Positions 15,238 through 23,299 of a stretch of 42,188 bases of DNA are shown here, in pieces. Position 1 is the first letter of the stretch. Every line of letters begins with the position of its first letter. A program made the position numbers and the translations under genes. Source of the stretch: Gp7-AA10 sp035636095 (GTDB lineage Bacteria; Acidobacteriota; Thermoanaerobaculia; Gp7-AA8); NCBI GenBank assembly GCA_035636095.1, contig DASPZU010000117.1, positions 1 through 42,188 on the forward strand, in the 5' to 3' direction. Below the pieces are notes generated by a model that worked only from the letters and a program-made list of their open reading frames with translations, was not told where the DNA came from and searched no databases.

Positions 15238-16535
15238 TGGACACGGTCCTCAAAGCGGCTGGCCGCGAGGTCGTGATCACAAACCCCGACAAGGTTTTCT
15301 TTCCGAAAGCCGGCTACACGAAACTCGATCTTGCCAGGTATTACCTGGCGGTCGCTGACGGCGCACTGCGAGGGATCGCTGGACGACCGATTGTTCTCAA
15401 GCGCTACGTGAACGGTGCCGACAAAGAGCCGTTCTTCCAGAAACGCGCACCCGAGACGCACCCCGACTGGATCGAAACCGTTGAACTGAAATTTCCATCG
15501 GGCCGCACCGCCAGCGAGATCGTCGTACGCGACGCCGCCCAGCTCCTGTGGATCGTCAACCTCGGATGCATTGATCTGAATCCGCATCCCGTCCGCGCGG
15601 ATGATCTCGATCATCCGGACGAGCTGCGCGTCGACCTCGATCCCGGTCCTGGCGTTGGCTGGGATGATGTCAGGCGCGTGGCGTTGGTGGTCCGCGATGT
15701 TCTCGAGGATCACGCCCTGCGAGGATGGCCGAAAACATCGGGATCGCGCGGCATTCACGTGAATGTTCGCCTGAAGCGCAAGTGGACTTTCGATCGGGTG
15801 CGACGCGCGGCGCTGGCCGTGGCTCGCGAGGTCGAAAGGCGTGCCCCGAAGTTGGCGACCAGCAAATGGTGGAAAGAAGAGCGGCACGGCGTCTTCATCG
15901 ATTACAACCAAAACGCGAAAGATCGAACAGTCGCTTCAGCGTGGTCGGTGCGACCAACGCCCGACGCGCGCGTGTCCATGCCCATCGAATGGGATGAGGT
16001 TGCCGATTGCGATCCGGCCGAATTCACGCTGGCCACCGCGCCGAAGCGTTTCGCAGAACGCGGCGATGCTTCGGCCGGCATCGACAAGGCCGCCGGATCG
16101 CTCGACAAATTGCTCGAGCTTTCGGCGGCCCAGGAAGCGGCGGGACTCGGCGACGCGCCCTGGCCTCCGCATTACAAGAAACAGCGCGGCGAACCGCCGC
16201 GCGTCGCGCCCTCGAAGCGCAAAGGCCGGCAATCCTCACAACCGCTGATCACGGTCGCGAAAGCACAGCACAAGGAAGACGCCATGGCCGGCTTCGAACG
16301 CTGGAAGAAAAAACATCCGAAGGCTGCCAGGCGATTGCAGGTCGACGACGTTCTCATCGACTCGATGCGCGGGCGCTCGAGCACATGGACGCGCATCCGA
16401 GTCAATCTGCGCAACGTTCCCGAGGATGAGCGGCCGGCTGAGGAGACGCCCGATCCCGATTACGATCCGTGGCGAGGTTTCGAACGACCGCCAACGCGCA
16501 AATCGCGCGCGCCGAAAACGCGCTCCAGCTCGTAA
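15237..16535 (+). CDS. ligD: LigD-type DNA polymerase/primase domain protein
   Basis: A 432-residue stand-alone version of the polymerase domain of bacterial NHEJ LigD, an archaeo-eukaryotic primase-like enzyme that fills and extends broken ends. Visible elements are ITNPDKVFFPKAGYTKLDLA, KRYVNGADKEPFFQKRAP, the metal-binding RVDLDPGPGV (Asp133, Asp135), KTSGSRGIHVNVRL and DYNQNAKDRTVASAWSVRP. A Lys/Arg-rich C-terminal extension of about 130 residues follows. The ligase domain is not fused but encoded on the opposite strand (16460-17572), and the two genes converge with a 76-base overlap. No Ku gene is in the window. Confidence 0.93.
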   Translation: MDTVLKAAGREVVITNPDKVFFPKAGYTKLDLARYYLAVADGALRGIAGRPIVLKRYVNGADKEPFFQKRAPETHPDWIETVELKFPSGRTASEIVVRDAAQLLWIVNLGCIDLNPHPVRADDLDHPDELRVDLDPGPGVGWDDVRRVALVVRDVLEDHALRGWPKTSGSRGIHVNVRLKRKWTFDRVRRAALAVAREVERRAPKLATSKWWKEERHGVFIDYNQNAKDRTVASAWSVRPTPDARVSMPIEWDEVADCDPAEFTLATAPKRFAERGDASAGIDKAAGSLDKLLELSAAQEAAGLGDAPWPPHYKKQRGEPPRVAPSKRKGRQSSQPLITVAKAQHKEDAMAGFERWKKKHPKAARRLQVDDVLIDSMRGRSSTWTRIRVNLRNVPEDERPAEETPDPDYDPWRGFERPPTRKSRAPKTRSSS

Positions 16536-17572
16536 GGCGGCGTGACCTCCAACTGATCGTAGCGGCAGTCCTTCGGCTTTTTGTCGGGGCGCCAGCGAAG
16601 GAAGTGTGCCGCGTGACGAAACCGGGTGCCCTGCATGTGGTCGTACGCCACTTCCACGACGCGCTCCGGACGCAGCGGCTCCCAGCTCAGATCCTTGCCG
16701 CGATTCCACCGGCTGGCGCCACCGGGCATCCGTTGTCCCTCCATCGCTTCCGCCCAATCGCGCCACGGATGATTTTTCAGCGCATTTTTGCGCAGGGGCT
16801 CGAACTCCTTGACGAGCTGCTTGCGCATCGCCGTCGTGAACGCAGCCGCGACGCCGACGTGATGGAGCGTGCCTTTTTCATCGTAGAGGCCGAGGAGCAG
16901 GGATCCGATCAGGGTGCCCGCGCCCTTCTTATGCCATCGGAAGCCGGCGACCACGCAATCGGCCGTGCGCTTATGTTTGACCTTGATCATCGTCCGTTCG
17001 CCGGGTTGGTACGGCTCATCGAGACGTTTGGCCATGACGCCATCGAGTCCCGCGCCCTCGAAGCGCCGGAACCAATCCTCGGCCAGCTTGCGATCGCCCG
17101 TGGCCGGCGACAGATGAATCGGCGCAGCCGCCTCTGCGAGAGCCGCTTCGAGTCGCGCACGCCGTTTCTCGAGCGGCGACTCGCGCAAATCTTTGTCGCC
17201 GATCGCAAGAAGGTCCCACGCCACGAATGACGCGGGCGTCTGCTCCGCAAGCATCTTCACCCGCGACTCTGCCGGATGAATGCGCAGCAGAAGCGCCTCG
17301 AAATCGAGACCCGACGAGCCGACGATCACGATCTCGCCGTCGACGACGCATCGTTTCGGAAGAGTCGCGACGAGTGGCGCAATCAGTTCGGGAAAATATC
17401 GATTCATCGGCCGCTCGTCGCGGCTCTGGAGCAGGATCTCGTCGCCGTCGCGAAATACCAGCGTTCGAAACCCATCCCACTTCGGCTCGAACAGCCAACC
17501 CTCATCGGACGGCAACGCCTCGGCGGCGGCGGACAACATCGGCGCGAGCGGCGGATCGAATGGCAATTTCAC
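16460..17572 (-). CDS. ATP-dependent DNA ligase (LigC/LigD ligase-domain type)
   Basis: 370 residues. The adenylation domain carries the ligase motif I lysine in EPKWDGFR (Lys31), then VVDGEIVIV, a FVAWDLLAI strand, LDGVMAKRLDEPYQPGERTM and KVKHKRTADCVVAGFRWHKK (motifs IV-V). An OB-fold domain ends with WEPLRPERVVEVAYDHMQGT and a short basic tail. It seals nicks using ATP and is likely the partner of the neighbouring LigD-type polymerase in double-strand break repair. Gene order is tail-to-tail with a 76-base overlap, so the two are not one transcript. Confidence 0.94.
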   Translation of the reverse strand: MKLPFDPPLAPMLSAAAEALPSDEGWLFEPKWDGFRTLVFRDGDEILLQSRDERPMNRYFPELIAPLVATLPKRCVVDGEIVIVGSSGLDFEALLLRIHPAESRVKMLAEQTPASFVAWDLLAIGDKDLRESPLEKRRARLEAALAEAAAPIHLSPATGDRKLAEDWFRRFEGAGLDGVMAKRLDEPYQPGERTMIKVKHKRTADCVVAGFRWHKKGAGTLIGSLLLGLYDEKGTLHHVGVAAAFTTAMRKQLVKEFEPLRKNALKNHPWRDWAEAMEGQRMPGGASRWNRGKDLSWEPLRPERVVEVAYDHMQGTRFRHAAHFLRWRPDKKPKDCRYDQLEVTPPYELERVFGARDLRVGGRSKPRHGS

Positions 17573-17582
17573 GATGGCGAGC

Positions 17583-19100
17583 TTACACGCTTGACGACCG
17601 CCGCGATCGAATCGGCAACGCTGTTGCGCCGGCCAGGAACGCCAGCGCGGCCGCCGCCAGCATGTCGATGCGAAACGCGCGGAGGAATGAGGCGTCGACC
17701 GCGGCGCGAATCCGCTTGCGCGTCACCGCATCCAGATTCTGCGGCGGCTCGGCCTCGATCAGCTTCGTGCTCTGCTCCAACATCACCTTGCGGACGCCGG
17801 GATTTTCGCTCTCGAGACGCGAGTCGAGTCCGCGTCCAAAGACGAAGATCGAGATTGCACCAAAGAGCGCAATCGCCAGAAGTCCCGCCGCCCGCGAGAT
17901 GGCATTGTTGATTCCGGACGCCGCCCCCGCGTGCCGTTCATCATCGATCGACGTCATCACCGTGGTCGTCAGCGGCGCCACGGTGATCGCCATTCCGATT
18001 CCGAGAATGACCAGGCCGGGAAAAAAGGTAGTCCAGTACGAACCGCCGATTCCAGGAATTGCCAGCAGTCCGAAACCGATCCCCGCCACGAGCGGACCGC
18101 CGACCAGCGGCAGCCGCGGACCGATTCGGTCCGCGAGCGCGCCAGTCCACCTTGAAAGAGCCGACATCGTGACCACCAGCGGCAGAAACGCGGCGCCCGC
18201 GCGTGCCGGCGAGTAGCCCTGCAACTGGATGAAATTGAAGGGCAGGAAAAAGACCCCCACGCTGAGCGCAGCGTAAAGCAGAAGCGTCAGCGCATTCGCG
18301 GCCGTGAACGCCCGGGAACGAAACAAAGTCAGCGGCACAATCGGGTGATCGGTCCGCCGTTCGACAATGACGAAAGCGATCAACGCGATCCCGCAGACTG
18401 CGAAGGCAAGGTATTGAATCGCGGTGACGAGGCGACGCTCGGGCGCCTCGATGAGCGCGAACGTCAGCGCCGCCAAAGCAATCGTGATGAGAAGTGTCCC
18501 GCCCCAATCGATGGGACTGGGATCGGATTCCGAAGACGCCGCCGGGGAGGATCGAAGGTGCCACGTAATGGCGAGGGTTGCGGCAGCAATCGGAATATTG
18601 ATGTAGAAGATCGCGCGCCACGAAACAGCCTGGACCAGCCAGCCGCCCAGGACAGGTCCTGCGATGATGGCGAGCGAAGTCAACGCCGACCAGGTTCCGA
18701 TCGCCTTTCCGCGCTCGCCGGCCGGAAATGCCGCGGCGATGATGGCGAGACTGCCGGGAACGAGCAGGGCGCCGCCTACTCCCTGCAGAGCGCGCGCGAC
18801 GATCAGATGCCGCGAGTCGGGAGCCAGTCCGCACCACAGCGACGCCGCGGCGAAGATCGCGACCCCGGTGGCGAAGACGCGCATGCGGCCGAGGTGATCG
18901 CCGAGCGCCCCGCCGGCGAGGAGAAATGCCGCCAGCGTTAGCAGGTAGGCATCGACGATCCATTGCGCATCGGTCACGGTCGCGCCAAGCGACTTCTGCA
19001 ACACCGGAAGCGCGATGTTGATCACCGAGCCGTCGATGAAGGCCATCGACGTTCCGAGGATCGTCGCCGCCAGAATCCAGCGACCGTGATTTTTTTGCAT
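17583..19100 (-). CDS. MFS exporter, DHA2 (14-helix) family
   Basis: About 505 residues with 14 predicted membrane helices. The family motifs are present: GSVINIALPVLQKSLGATVT in helix 1, LLAGGALGDHLGRMRVF (motif A), ARALQGVGGALLVPGSLAII (motif B) and AGPVLGGWLVQAVSWRAIFY (motif C, drug antiporter signature). Such proteins export drugs or small organic compounds by proton antiport. The start is ATG 19100 or the adjacent GTG 19103; both overlap the DUF190 stop, putting it at the end of a crcB-DUF190-MFS unit. The substrate cannot be predicted. Confidence 0.93.
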   Translation of the reverse strand: MQKNHGRWILAATILGTSMAFIDGSVINIALPVLQKSLGATVTDAQWIVDAYLLTLAAFLLAGGALGDHLGRMRVFATGVAIFAAASLWCGLAPDSRHLIVARALQGVGGALLVPGSLAIIAAAFPAGERGKAIGTWSALTSLAIIAGPVLGGWLVQAVSWRAIFYINIPIAAATLAITWHLRSSPAASSESDPSPIDWGGTLLITIALAALTFALIEAPERRLVTAIQYLAFAVCGIALIAFVIVERRTDHPIVPLTLFRSRAFTAANALTLLLYAALSVGVFFLPFNFIQLQGYSPARAGAAFLPLVVTMSALSRWTGALADRIGPRLPLVGGPLVAGIGFGLLAIPGIGGSYWTTFFPGLVILGIGMAITVAPLTTTVMTSIDDERHAGAASGINNAISRAAGLLAIALFGAISIFVFGRGLDSRLESENPGVRKVMLEQSTKLIEAEPPQNLDAVTRKRIRAAVDASFLRAFRIDMLAAAALAFLAGATALPIRSRRSSSV

Positions 19101-19444
19101 CACGGCTGACGCGCGGCTTTGTATCGCAGAACGTTGACCTTCTCGATCGTCACCAGACCATCGTCGAGCATTTCGTCGAGAATCGGCTGCAGGCGATCGA
19201 TGTGCTCCTCGCTGTCGACGACTTCGATCACGACAGGCAGATCAGCCGAAAGCTCGAGAAGATGCGTGGTGTGGATGACGCTGTTCGCGCCAAAACCTGC
19301 GACTCCGCGAAAGACCGTCGCGCCCGCGAATCCTTCTTTGCGCAGGCGTTCCAGCAGCGCCGTCTCCAGCGGTTGATGTCTCCATCGATCGGACTCGCCA
19401 AAGAAGATTCGAACCATCACTTGCTGGCCCGACAACGCTCGCAT
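19100..19444 (-). CDS. DUF190 family small protein
   Basis: 114 residues matching DUF190: an N-terminal VRIFFGESDRWRHQPLETAL strand, then LLERLRKEGFAGATVFRGVA and GFGANSVIHTTHLLELSADL, ending in LPVVIEVVDSEEHIDRLQPI. The fold resembles PII-like ferredoxin-type alpha/beta proteins. The family is often encoded next to crcB, as here (9 bases downstream), suggesting a role in fluoride export or its sensing, but no mechanism is established. Confidence 0.92.
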   Translation of the reverse strand: MRALSGQQVMVRIFFGESDRWRHQPLETALLERLRKEGFAGATVFRGVAGFGANSVIHTTHLLELSADLPVVIEVVDSEEHIDRLQPILDEMLDDGLVTIEKVNVLRYKAARQP

Positions 19445-19453
19445 GTCGCCTCC

Positions 19454-19837
19454 TTACCGTCCGAGGATCATCCGCGCGATGGCGAGGCCGGCAAATCCGG
19501 CCGCCAGACAGATGGCGACCGTCAGCAATACGTTCGCCGTCGCCATCAGCCAGGCTCCTTGGCGGAGATATTCAGAAGTCTCGTAATTGAATGTCGAGTA
19601 GGTCGTGAATCCGCCCATGACGCCGGTCGTGAGCATTGCGCGAGCGTTCGGCGAAAGGATCTCGGTCGTGCCGCCGACGTGCATGATGAACGCGATCAAA
19701 AACGATCCGACGCCGTTGACGATCAGCGTGCCGTAGGGGAACGAAGTGCCCAGCAGCGTCGGCACCCAGATGGCGGTGAGATAGCGCGCCGCCGTTCCGA
19801 TGGCACCGCCGAGGCACACGAGAAGAAACCGCATCAT
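19454..19837 (-). CDS. crcB: CrcB/Fluc fluoride ion channel
   Basis: A 127-residue, four-helix membrane protein of the Fluc family, which forms dual-topology dimers that release fluoride from the cytoplasm. Diagnostic segments are GGAIGTAARYLTAIW, the PYGTLIVNGVGSFLIAF helix with its conserved Asn, and GVMGGFTTYSTFNYET, whose Phe and Ser/Thr residues line the fluoride path. A single crcB is consistent with a homodimer. No fluoride riboswitch was seen upstream; the leader is occupied by a palindromic repeat. Confidence 0.96.
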   Translation of the reverse strand: MMRFLLVCLGGAIGTAARYLTAIWVPTLLGTSFPYGTLIVNGVGSFLIAFIMHVGGTTEILSPNARAMLTTGVMGGFTTYSTFNYETSEYLRQGAWLMATANVLLTVAICLAAGFAGLAIARMILGR

Positions 19838-19856
19838 GTCAACGACCCCTCATCCG

Positions 19857-19902
19857 GTCCCGATCCGCGGGACCACCTTCTCCCCGCTTCGCGGGGCGAA
19901 GG
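19857..19902. repeat. Double palindrome between crcB and ftsE
   Basis: Two adjacent hairpins: GGTCCCG-ATC-CGCGGGACC (19857-19875) and CCTTCTCCCCGC-TTC-GCGGGGCGAAGG (19876-19902), preceded by CCCCTCATCC. This arrangement resembles palindromic intergenic repeats I have seen across diverse GC-rich genomes. It lies in the divergent crcB/ftsE spacer. Confidence 0.7.
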
Positions 19903-19938
19903 GCAATCGCGGGGCTGCTATCATGAAGCGACACCTCG

Positions 19939-20655
19939 ATGATCCACTTCTATCACGTCACGAAGCGTTTCGATGCGTACTCGACTGCGTTGCACGACGT
20001 GACGTTCCATATCGAAAAGGGCGAATTCGTTTTTCTGACCGGCCCGAGCGGCGCGGGAAAGTCGACGCTGCTGAAGCTGATCCTGCGACAGATCCGGCCG
20101 ACGGAGGGACAAATCGTCGTCAACGGCCGCAATCTCAATGCCATGAAGCGATCGCAGCTCCCCTACTTTCGCCGCGAGATCGGTATGGTCTTCCAGGATT
20201 TCAAGCTGATCGAGCGGATGACGATCTTCGAGAATCTTTCCTTCATCCTGACCGCCATCGGTTTGCCGGCCAAAGAGCACAAAAAGAAAGCATACGGCGC
20301 GCTGCGGGCGGTCGACCTGCAACACAAGATCAATTACTACCCGCTGCAACTTTCAGGCGGCGAGCAGCAGCGGGTGGCCATCGCCCGCGCGCTGATCAAC
20401 GATCCGCTGATGCTGATCGCCGACGAGCCCACCGGAAATCTCGACCCCGACCTGGCGCAGGAGGTGCTCGAGATTTTCAATGATGCAAACTTGCGTGGCT
20501 CGACAGTCCTGCTCGCGACGCACGACCGCGATCTGATCCAGCGGAGCAACCGCCGCGTCATCGCCCTCGATCACGGCCGCATTGTCGACGAGAAGCCGGC
20601 CACGGCGGAGAGGCCGGCGGCGCGCGGCGATACGCTGTTCGTGAACTGGTCGTGA
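19939..20655 (+). CDS. ftsE: Cell division ATP-binding protein FtsE
   Basis: A 238-residue ABC ATPase that partners FtsX at the division septum to regulate peptidoglycan hydrolases. Walker A is GPSGAGKST (35-43), the Q-loop is in MVFQDFKLIERMTIFENLSF, the signature is LSGGEQQRVAIARAL, Walker B ends in LIADEPTGNLD and the switch His is in LLATHDRDLI. The C-terminus has a short extension after residue 220. It overlaps ftsX by GTGA, so synthesis of the complex is coupled. Confidence 0.98.
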   Translation: MIHFYHVTKRFDAYSTALHDVTFHIEKGEFVFLTGPSGAGKSTLLKLILRQIRPTEGQIVVNGRNLNAMKRSQLPYFRREIGMVFQDFKLIERMTIFENLSFILTAIGLPAKEHKKKAYGALRAVDLQHKINYYPLQLSGGEQQRVAIARALINDPLMLIADEPTGNLDPDLAQEVLEIFNDANLRGSTVLLATHDRDLIQRSNRRVIALDHGRIVDEKPATAERPAARGDTLFVNWS

Positions 20656-21569
20656 GCGAACAGATCCCATCCAATATCTTCGTTTATTTCTTTCGCGAGG
20701 CCCTTCGTCGCATCTGGGTTTCGAAGCGATCGAGCTTCGTGGCGGTCGCGATGATCACCATCTCGCTTCTCATCGTGGGGGCCTTCCTCCTCCTCTCCGA
20801 AAACCTCGGCCGGGCCGTGGCGATTGCGCAGGGAAAATCGCGCGTTGAGATCTACCTCACTGCCGAGGCCAATGCGTCGCAGATCGCAGCAGTCGATCGA
20901 TATCTGGCCGCGCATCGCGATTTCGGGCGGCGCCGCTTCGTCAGCCGGGACGAGGCGCTGCGCCGATTCTCGTCGTACTTCTCGAACCTCGATTCCGTGG
21001 TCGGGCAACTCGACGGCAATCCGTTTCCCCCTTCCTTCGAATGCGACGTCGCGCCGCAGATGGTGCAATCGGCGATCTTCGCACGCGAAGTCAGGGAGCT
21101 TCGCGTCATCGCCGGAGTCGATGACGTGCAGTTCGATTGGGAGTGGGTTCGGCGCCTGAAGAGAGTCGTCAACGTGATCAACATCGTCGGCCTGGTGGCC
21201 GGAGGCATCCTGGCCTTGGCGGCGGCCTTCACGATCGCCAATGTCATACGATTAACCATGATGCTTTATCGTGAAGAAATAGCGATCATGCGGCTGGTCG
21301 GTGCGACCGAAGGCATCATCCGCGGCCCCTTTCTGATCGAGGGATTGCTGCAGGGCGTCGTGGGCTCGATCCTGGCGCTGCTTATTCTTTTCACAGCTTT
21401 TGTGCTGGCACGGAGATTCCTCCCTCCCGCCAATGCGCTGGTGTGGAGTTTTCTGTTCAACGGATTTCTTCCCTGGCAAAAAATCGCCGCGCTGATCGCA
21501 GGTGGAATGCTGGCGGGCTACTTCGGCAGCTGGCTTTCGGTCCGTGAAAGCGGCGAGGAGCCGGCGTGA
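20652..21569 (+). CDS. ftsX: Cell division permease-like protein FtsX
   Basis: 305 residues with the FtsX layout: a cytoplasmic N-terminus, TM1 near residues 27-48 (SFVAVAMITISLLIVGAFLL), a periplasmic domain of about 115 residues, then three TM helices (NIVGLVAGGILALAAAFTIA, the VVGSILALLILFTAFVLARR region and the last about residues 275-293). The YREEIAIMRLVGATEGIIRG loop is diagnostic. The GTG start lies in the ftsE stop (GTGA), and its own stop overlaps the next gene the same way. Confidence 0.97.
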   Translation: MSEQIPSNIFVYFFREALRRIWVSKRSSFVAVAMITISLLIVGAFLLLSENLGRAVAIAQGKSRVEIYLTAEANASQIAAVDRYLAAHRDFGRRRFVSRDEALRRFSSYFSNLDSVVGQLDGNPFPPSFECDVAPQMVQSAIFAREVRELRVIAGVDDVQFDWEWVRRLKRVVNVINIVGLVAGGILALAAAFTIANVIRLTMMLYREEIAIMRLVGATEGIIRGPFLIEGLLQGVVGSILALLILFTAFVLARRFLPPANALVWSFLFNGFLPWQKIAALIAGGMLAGYFGSWLSVRESGEEPA

Positions 21570-23299
21570 AGCTCGTCGAATGCGTCCCCAACATCTCCGA
21601 AGGACGCCGTCCGGAGGTGTACCAGGCGGTTGTGGCCGCCGCGGCAGCCGTTCCAGGTGTGACCCTGCTGAATATCGATCCCGGGTTCGAGACCAACCGC
21701 ACCGTGATCACGTTGGTCGGCGAACCGGAGGCCGTCCTCGAGGGCGCGTTCCAGCTGATTCGAAAGGGCGTCGAGCTGATCGATATGAGCCAGCATCGCG
21801 GCGCGCATGCGCGGATCGGCGCCGTCGACGTCGTGCCCTTCATTCCGATCTCCGAGATGACGATGGAGGACTGCGTCGAGCTGGCCCGACGCCTGGGCCG
21901 GCGCGTCGGCGACCAGCTTTCGATCCCGGTTTACCTCTACGAATTCGCGGCCACGGCGCCGCATCGCCGCAATCTCGCCGACATCCGGGAAGGGGAGTAC
22001 GAAGGCCTCGCACAGAAAATTGTGCATCGGGACTGGAAGCCCGATTTCGGCCCGGCCAGGTTCAATCCGCGCAGCGGGGCCACGGTCATCGGCGCGCGAA
22101 AGTTTCTGGTCGCCTACAACGTCAACCTCAACACCATGGACAAGCGCCTCGCGACGCGCGTGGCATTCGATGTTCGCGAGCGTGGGCGCATGAAGCGCGA
22201 CCAGCACGGACAGCCGATTCTCGACAAAAGCGGCCAGCCGCTCTGGGAGCCTGGACTATTGAAATCGGTGAAAGCGGTCGGTTGGGTCATCCCGGAGTAC
22301 GGACGCGCCCAGGTCTCGATCAACCTCACCGATCTCGATGTCACACCGCTGCATGTGGCCTTCGATACCTGCGAGGAGCGCGCACGCGAGCGCGGACTGC
22401 GCGTCACCGGATCGGAAATTGTCGGCCTGGTGCCGCTGTCCGTTCTCCTCGACGCCGGACGTCACTATTTGCGCCGCATGGGCCGGCCGGCCGGGGTGCC
22501 TCAGCCAGCCCTGGTACGGATGGCGATCCAGACCCTCGGTCTGTCGGAAGTGAAACCCTTCGATCCAAAGGAGCGCGTCATCGAATATCGTCTGCAGCCG
22601 GTGCCAAAACTCGTCTCGTTGTCGGTGCGCGACTTTCTCGAAGAGCTGTCGAGCGACTCCCCCGCTCCCGGCGGCGGATCGGTCTCTGCTCTGGCAGCAG
22701 CGATGGCCGCCGGACTCGCCTCGATGGTCGCGGTACTGTCCCACACGAAAAAAGGATTCGAATCGAAGCACGACGCGCTCGATGCCATCGCGGTGCGCGC
22801 GCAGGCGCTCAAAGATGCGCTGCTGGCTGCCGTCGATGCCGACACAGCAGCGTTCGATCGCCTCCTGGAAGCGATGCGGATGTCGAGAGAGGATCCGAAT
22901 CGCGAGAAAGCGATCGACGATGCAACCATTGCCGCCACCGAAGTCCCCTTAGGCGTGCTCGAGGCATGTCCGGAGGTCATCGAGCTCTGTCGCGAGGTCG
23001 GCCGCATCGGACTGCAAGCGTCGCTGTCGGATGCCGGCGTGGGCGTGCAGATGGCGCGGGCGGCCGCTGCCGGCGCGTATCAAAACGTGTGCATCAATCT
23101 CGCGAACCTGGAGCGCCGCGACGCATTGCTCGATCGAGCCGAAGCAGCCTGGCTAAAGGTCAGTGAGCTTCACGCGATCGCCGAGGAAGAAACGCTGGTG
23201 AAGCTCCGGGATGCACTCGGCACCCGGCACGCGGCACCCGGCACTACTTCTCAAATTCCCACGCCACCTTCTTCAACGCGCGATCGGCGCGCTCGATGA
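21566..23299 (+). CDS. Bifunctional glutamate formimidoyltransferase / formimidoyl-THF cyclodeaminase
   Basis: 577 residues. Residues about 1-300 form the formimidoyltransferase (LVECVPNISEGRRPEVYQAV; HRGAHARIGAVDVVPFIPIS; SINLTDLDVTPLH), moving the formimino group from formimidoylglutamate to tetrahydrofolate. The cyclodeaminase domain begins near residue 350 (FLEELSSDSPAPGGGSVSAL) and releases ammonia to give methenyl-THF. Both steps belong to histidine breakdown. Its GTG start overlaps the ftsX stop, an unexpected operon partner. The last about 30 residues (after LRDALG) are encoded by a GGCACCC repeat and then antisense hemL sequence, so the original stop has been lost. Confidence 0.94.
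   Translation: MKLVECVPNISEGRRPEVYQAVVAAAAAVPGVTLLNIDPGFETNRTVITLVGEPEAVLEGAFQLIRKGVELIDMSQHRGAHARIGAVDVVPFIPISEMTMEDCVELARRLGRRVGDQLSIPVYLYEFAATAPHRRNLADIREGEYEGLAQKIVHRDWKPDFGPARFNPRSGATVIGARKFLVAYNVNLNTMDKRLATRVAFDVRERGRMKRDQHGQPILDKSGQPLWEPGLLKSVKAVGWVIPEYGRAQVSINLTDLDVTPLHVAFDTCEERARERGLRVTGSEIVGLVPLSVLLDAGRHYLRRMGRPAGVPQPALVRMAIQTLGLSEVKPFDPKERVIEYRLQPVPKLVSLSVRDFLEELSSDSPAPGGGSVSALAAAMAAGLASMVAVLSHTKKGFESKHDALDAIAVRAQALKDALLAAVDADTAAFDRLLEAMRMSREDPNREKAIDDATIAATEVPLGVLEACPEVIELCREVGRIGLQASLSDAGVGVQMARAAAAGAYQNVCINLANLERRDALLDRAEAAWLKVSELHAIAEEETLVKLRDALGTRHAAPGTTSQIPTPPSSTRDRRAR
23213..23247. repeat. Short direct repeat of GGCACCC units
   Basis: GCACTCGGCACCCGGCAC is followed by GCGGCACCCGGCACT: the unit CGGCACC is reiterated and GCACCCGGCAC occurs twice. 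It sits at the end of the FTCD frame and reaches the hemL stop, providing the final FTCD codons. No inverted partner is present. Confidence 0.6.

Noticed and set aside
19838..19938. Fluoride riboswitch before crcB
   Set aside because: The leader lacks the conserved fluoride-aptamer words and instead holds two simple palindromes.
21502..23166. 554-residue plus-strand frame overlapping FTCD
   Set aside because: Shifted shadow of the formimidoyltransferase-cyclodeaminase frame, Arg-rich without motifs.
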